NCBI GenBank assembly: GCA_964537525.1
Contig: CAZIAB010000010.1
Coordinates: forward strand, 1-20,602
DNA length: 20,602 nt
Direction: 5' to 3'
DNA from: CAYMDJ01 sp964537525
GTDB lineage: Archaea > Aenigmatarchaeota > Aenigmatarchaeia > QMZP01
Below the pieces are notes generated by a model. That model saw only the letters and a list, made by a program, of their open reading frames with translations, ran no database searches and was not told the DNA's origin. The position numbers were made by a program, and so were the translations under genes. This document shows positions 19,041 through 20,602 of the stretch, piece by piece; the first letter of the stretch is position 1, and each line of letters starts with the position of its first letter.

Positions 19041-20602
19041 CTACGGCTTCTCGATTATTGTGGGACCGTTCTTTGACTTGTCCCTCTCCAGCCTGTAGAG
19101 GGAACCGGATATCCCTTCGGAGAGGCTGTCCTCATGGGTTATCAGGAAGACCTGGTCAGCAAACCTCCCAATCCTTTCCTTGAGGACCTCGGAAAGGTGC
19201 TCTATGGCGCTGGAGTCCAGGTTATGGGTTGGCTCATCGAGGATTAGCCATCGGAGCTTTGGTATGAAGGCCATGGAGAAGGCGACCCTCAAAGCCAGGG
19301 CAGCTATCGAGCGCTCCCCTCCTGAGGCGATGCCGTCCACGGAGACCCACCCCGTGGAATCTCTCAGCTGGAGGACATAGTCCCCTTCAATGGCGAGCCG
19401 TATGTCAGTGAAGTCGTCATAGGGGTATAGCTGCTCCCATATGATGCTCATCGCGTCGTTGACCGTCTTCAGGAACTCCTCCCTGAGCTGCTCCTGGGTG
19501 ACCTTGAGGACCTCGGTGAACCTTCGCAGGGACTCCCCTATCCCCCTGTCTCTCTCCATCTCCCTCCTGTAGGAATCGATGAGGGACAGCCGCTCCCTGA
19601 GCTCCCTGAGCATCTCCCTCCTGTCAGATACCCTCTCCTCCAGTGACTTAATCATGGCCCTGGCCTCGCCCTGCCTCGAAATCAGATTTTGGTATTCCTC
19701 CCTCTTCCCTGATATTAGTTTCCTGTCAACCCTTCCCAGTTTCCTTATCTCCGCTTCGAGTTCCTTCCTTCTTTCCCTCAATGAATCCCTCCTCTTTTTC
19801 ATGCCCGCTAACTCCCTGATTTCCTCTTCCATTGCCTCCAGTCTCTCCATCTCCCTCAGCGCTTCCCTCAGTCGCTCATCATATTCGTCCGCAATCCTTG
19901 CGGAATCGGAGGCCTTCTCAGCCAGCTTCCTGACGCTTTCCCTGAGCTTCTCCTCCTCTGATAGCCTCTTCTCCTCAATCCTCCTCTTGTGCTCGGGGCT
20001 GATATCGCTCTCGCACAGCGGACACCTCGCGCCGACCTTCCTGAGCTCCCCAACGCTTTCCCTTATAATCCTTATTTCTGTATTCAGTGACGCGACCCTC
20101 TCCCTCGCTTCTCGGAGATTCTCCCTTTCTTCCTTCATGCCCTTCTCGAGGAAGGAGACCTCTTTCCTCTTGTCCTTCAGAGTCTTGTCTATATCCTTCC
20201 CTCCAGCGCCCTTGCTCCTGCCCATGCTCTCTTCCATGCCCTCAAGGCTTGCCCTGACCCCCTCCAGCTCCTGCCTCTTCTGGTTAAGCGTCTCTGCCTT
20301 ATCATCCAGCCCCTCAAGTTCTCCTCTAAGCGAGCTTATCTGTCCCGCAAGCTCCCTAACCGCGGCTTCGTTATCTTTCCTCTCCTTCTCAATCTCCTTT
20401 ATCTCCTTCTCCACCCCTTCGATATCATCCTCTATCCCCTCTCTCTTCATTGTGTCCAGCATCCTCGCCCTCTCTGTTAAAGAGCCGGCTATGCGGTTGG
20501 AAAGAGAGACGGATTCCGCCCTCACGAAATCAAACCTATCCAGACGGAGCATCCTGTCTATCAGCCCCATCCTCTGGCCCCTTGGTATCCTGAGGAAGAA
20601 GT
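19041..20602 (-). CDS. rad50: Rad50-like DNA repair ATPase, N-terminus outside window
   Basis: SMC-type ATPase that, with Mre11, tethers and processes double-strand breaks. The frame is open to the right edge (FFLRIPRGQR precedes the ATG at 20570), so Walker A lies outside. Visible, numbered from that ATG: coiled coils about 30-175 and 190-375, split by the zinc hook CPLC at 183-186; then the second ATPase half with signature SGGERS, Walker B LRWLILDEPTHNLDSS and the switch His in LITHEDS. The coiled coil is short for Rad50, but the hook and lobe order fit. Mre11 is probably just beyond the edge. Confidence 0.93.
   Translation of the reverse strand, partial: FFLRIPRGQRMGLIDRMLRLDRFDFVRAESVSLSNRIAGSLTERARMLDTMKREGIEDDIEGVEKEIKEIEKERKDNEAAVRELAGQISSLRGELEGLDDKAETLNQKRQELEGVRASLEGMEESMGRSKGAGGKDIDKTLKDKRKEVSFLEKGMKEERENLREARERVASLNTEIRIIRESVGELRKVGARCPLCESDISPEHKRRIEEKRLSEEEKLRESVRKLAEKASDSARIADEYDERLREALREMERLEAMEEEIRELAGMKKRRDSLRERRKELEAEIRKLGRVDRKLISGKREEYQNLISRQGEARAMIKSLEERVSDRREMLRELRERLSLIDSYRREMERDRGIGESLRRFTEVLKVTQEQLREEFLKTVNDAMSIIWEQLYPYDDFTDIRLAIEGDYVLQLRDSTGWVSVDGIASGGERSIAALALRVAFSMAFIPKLRWLILDEPTHNLDSSAIEHLSEVLKERIGRFADQVFLITHEDSLSEGISGSLYRLERDKSKNGPTIIEKP

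Noticed and set aside
1..20602. CRISPR array, insertion sequence or transposase
   Set aside because: No regularly spaced repeats and no transposase-like reading frame; the only multi-copy short sequences are the boxes, hairpins and tail modules listed.

Overview
This window is chromosomal DNA from an archaeon. The proteins are of archaeal type throughout: S4e, L30e, aIF1, RNase P Rnp1, the RpoD subunit of RNA polymerase, a NusA-like double-KH protein, archaeal S17 and S14, and Rad50. Promoters are TATA-box type, and several genes are leaderless or have a GGTGA-type Shine-Dalgarno (SD). Lineage cannot be fixed from the sequence. The rearranged ribosomal operons suggest a divergent group, possibly DPANN-like; that is inference.

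Layout. (1) 1-2513, plus: the 3' part of topoisomerase I, a two-helix membrane protein and a SemiSWEET-type transporter. (2) 2566-5695, minus: S13, S4, S11 and L3. L3 sits where RpoD normally follows S11. The 275-bp S13-S4 gap is highly structured and is bounded by two copies of a hairpin repeat. (3) 5904-7382, minus: three unrecognised genes with AGGAG-type SDs, matching intercistronic hairpins and a bacterial-looking terminator. They lie between two divergent ribosomal operons. (4) 7586-16296, plus: L4-L23-L2-S19-L22-S3-L29-aIF1, Rnp1, S17, L14, an unknown 83-aa gene, then L24-S4e-L5-S14-S8-L30e. (5) 16336-17816, plus: NusA-like, RpoD and a small membrane protein. (6) 18010-19039, plus: S12 and S7, convergent with a partial rad50 that runs off the right edge.

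Most of the window builds and reads the translation machinery. Genes are coupled by stop/start overlaps, and a TGA stop often forms part of the next gene's SD. Long leaders are confined to S13, S4, L4, S17 and L14, and all of them contain inverted repeats, so autoregulation by ribosomal proteins is plausible but unproven.

The most interesting signals are these: a 19-bp box, CAAAAGCGTnnnCGGAAAA, upstream of three ribosomal operons; the three-gene cassette, which appears to separate one such box and its TATA element from the L4 operon; the paired repeat hairpins around the S13-S4 gap; the 83-aa unknown ORF, with foreign-looking codon use, overlapping L14 and L24; and shared DNA modules encoding the charged tails of S11, S13, S3 and L24.
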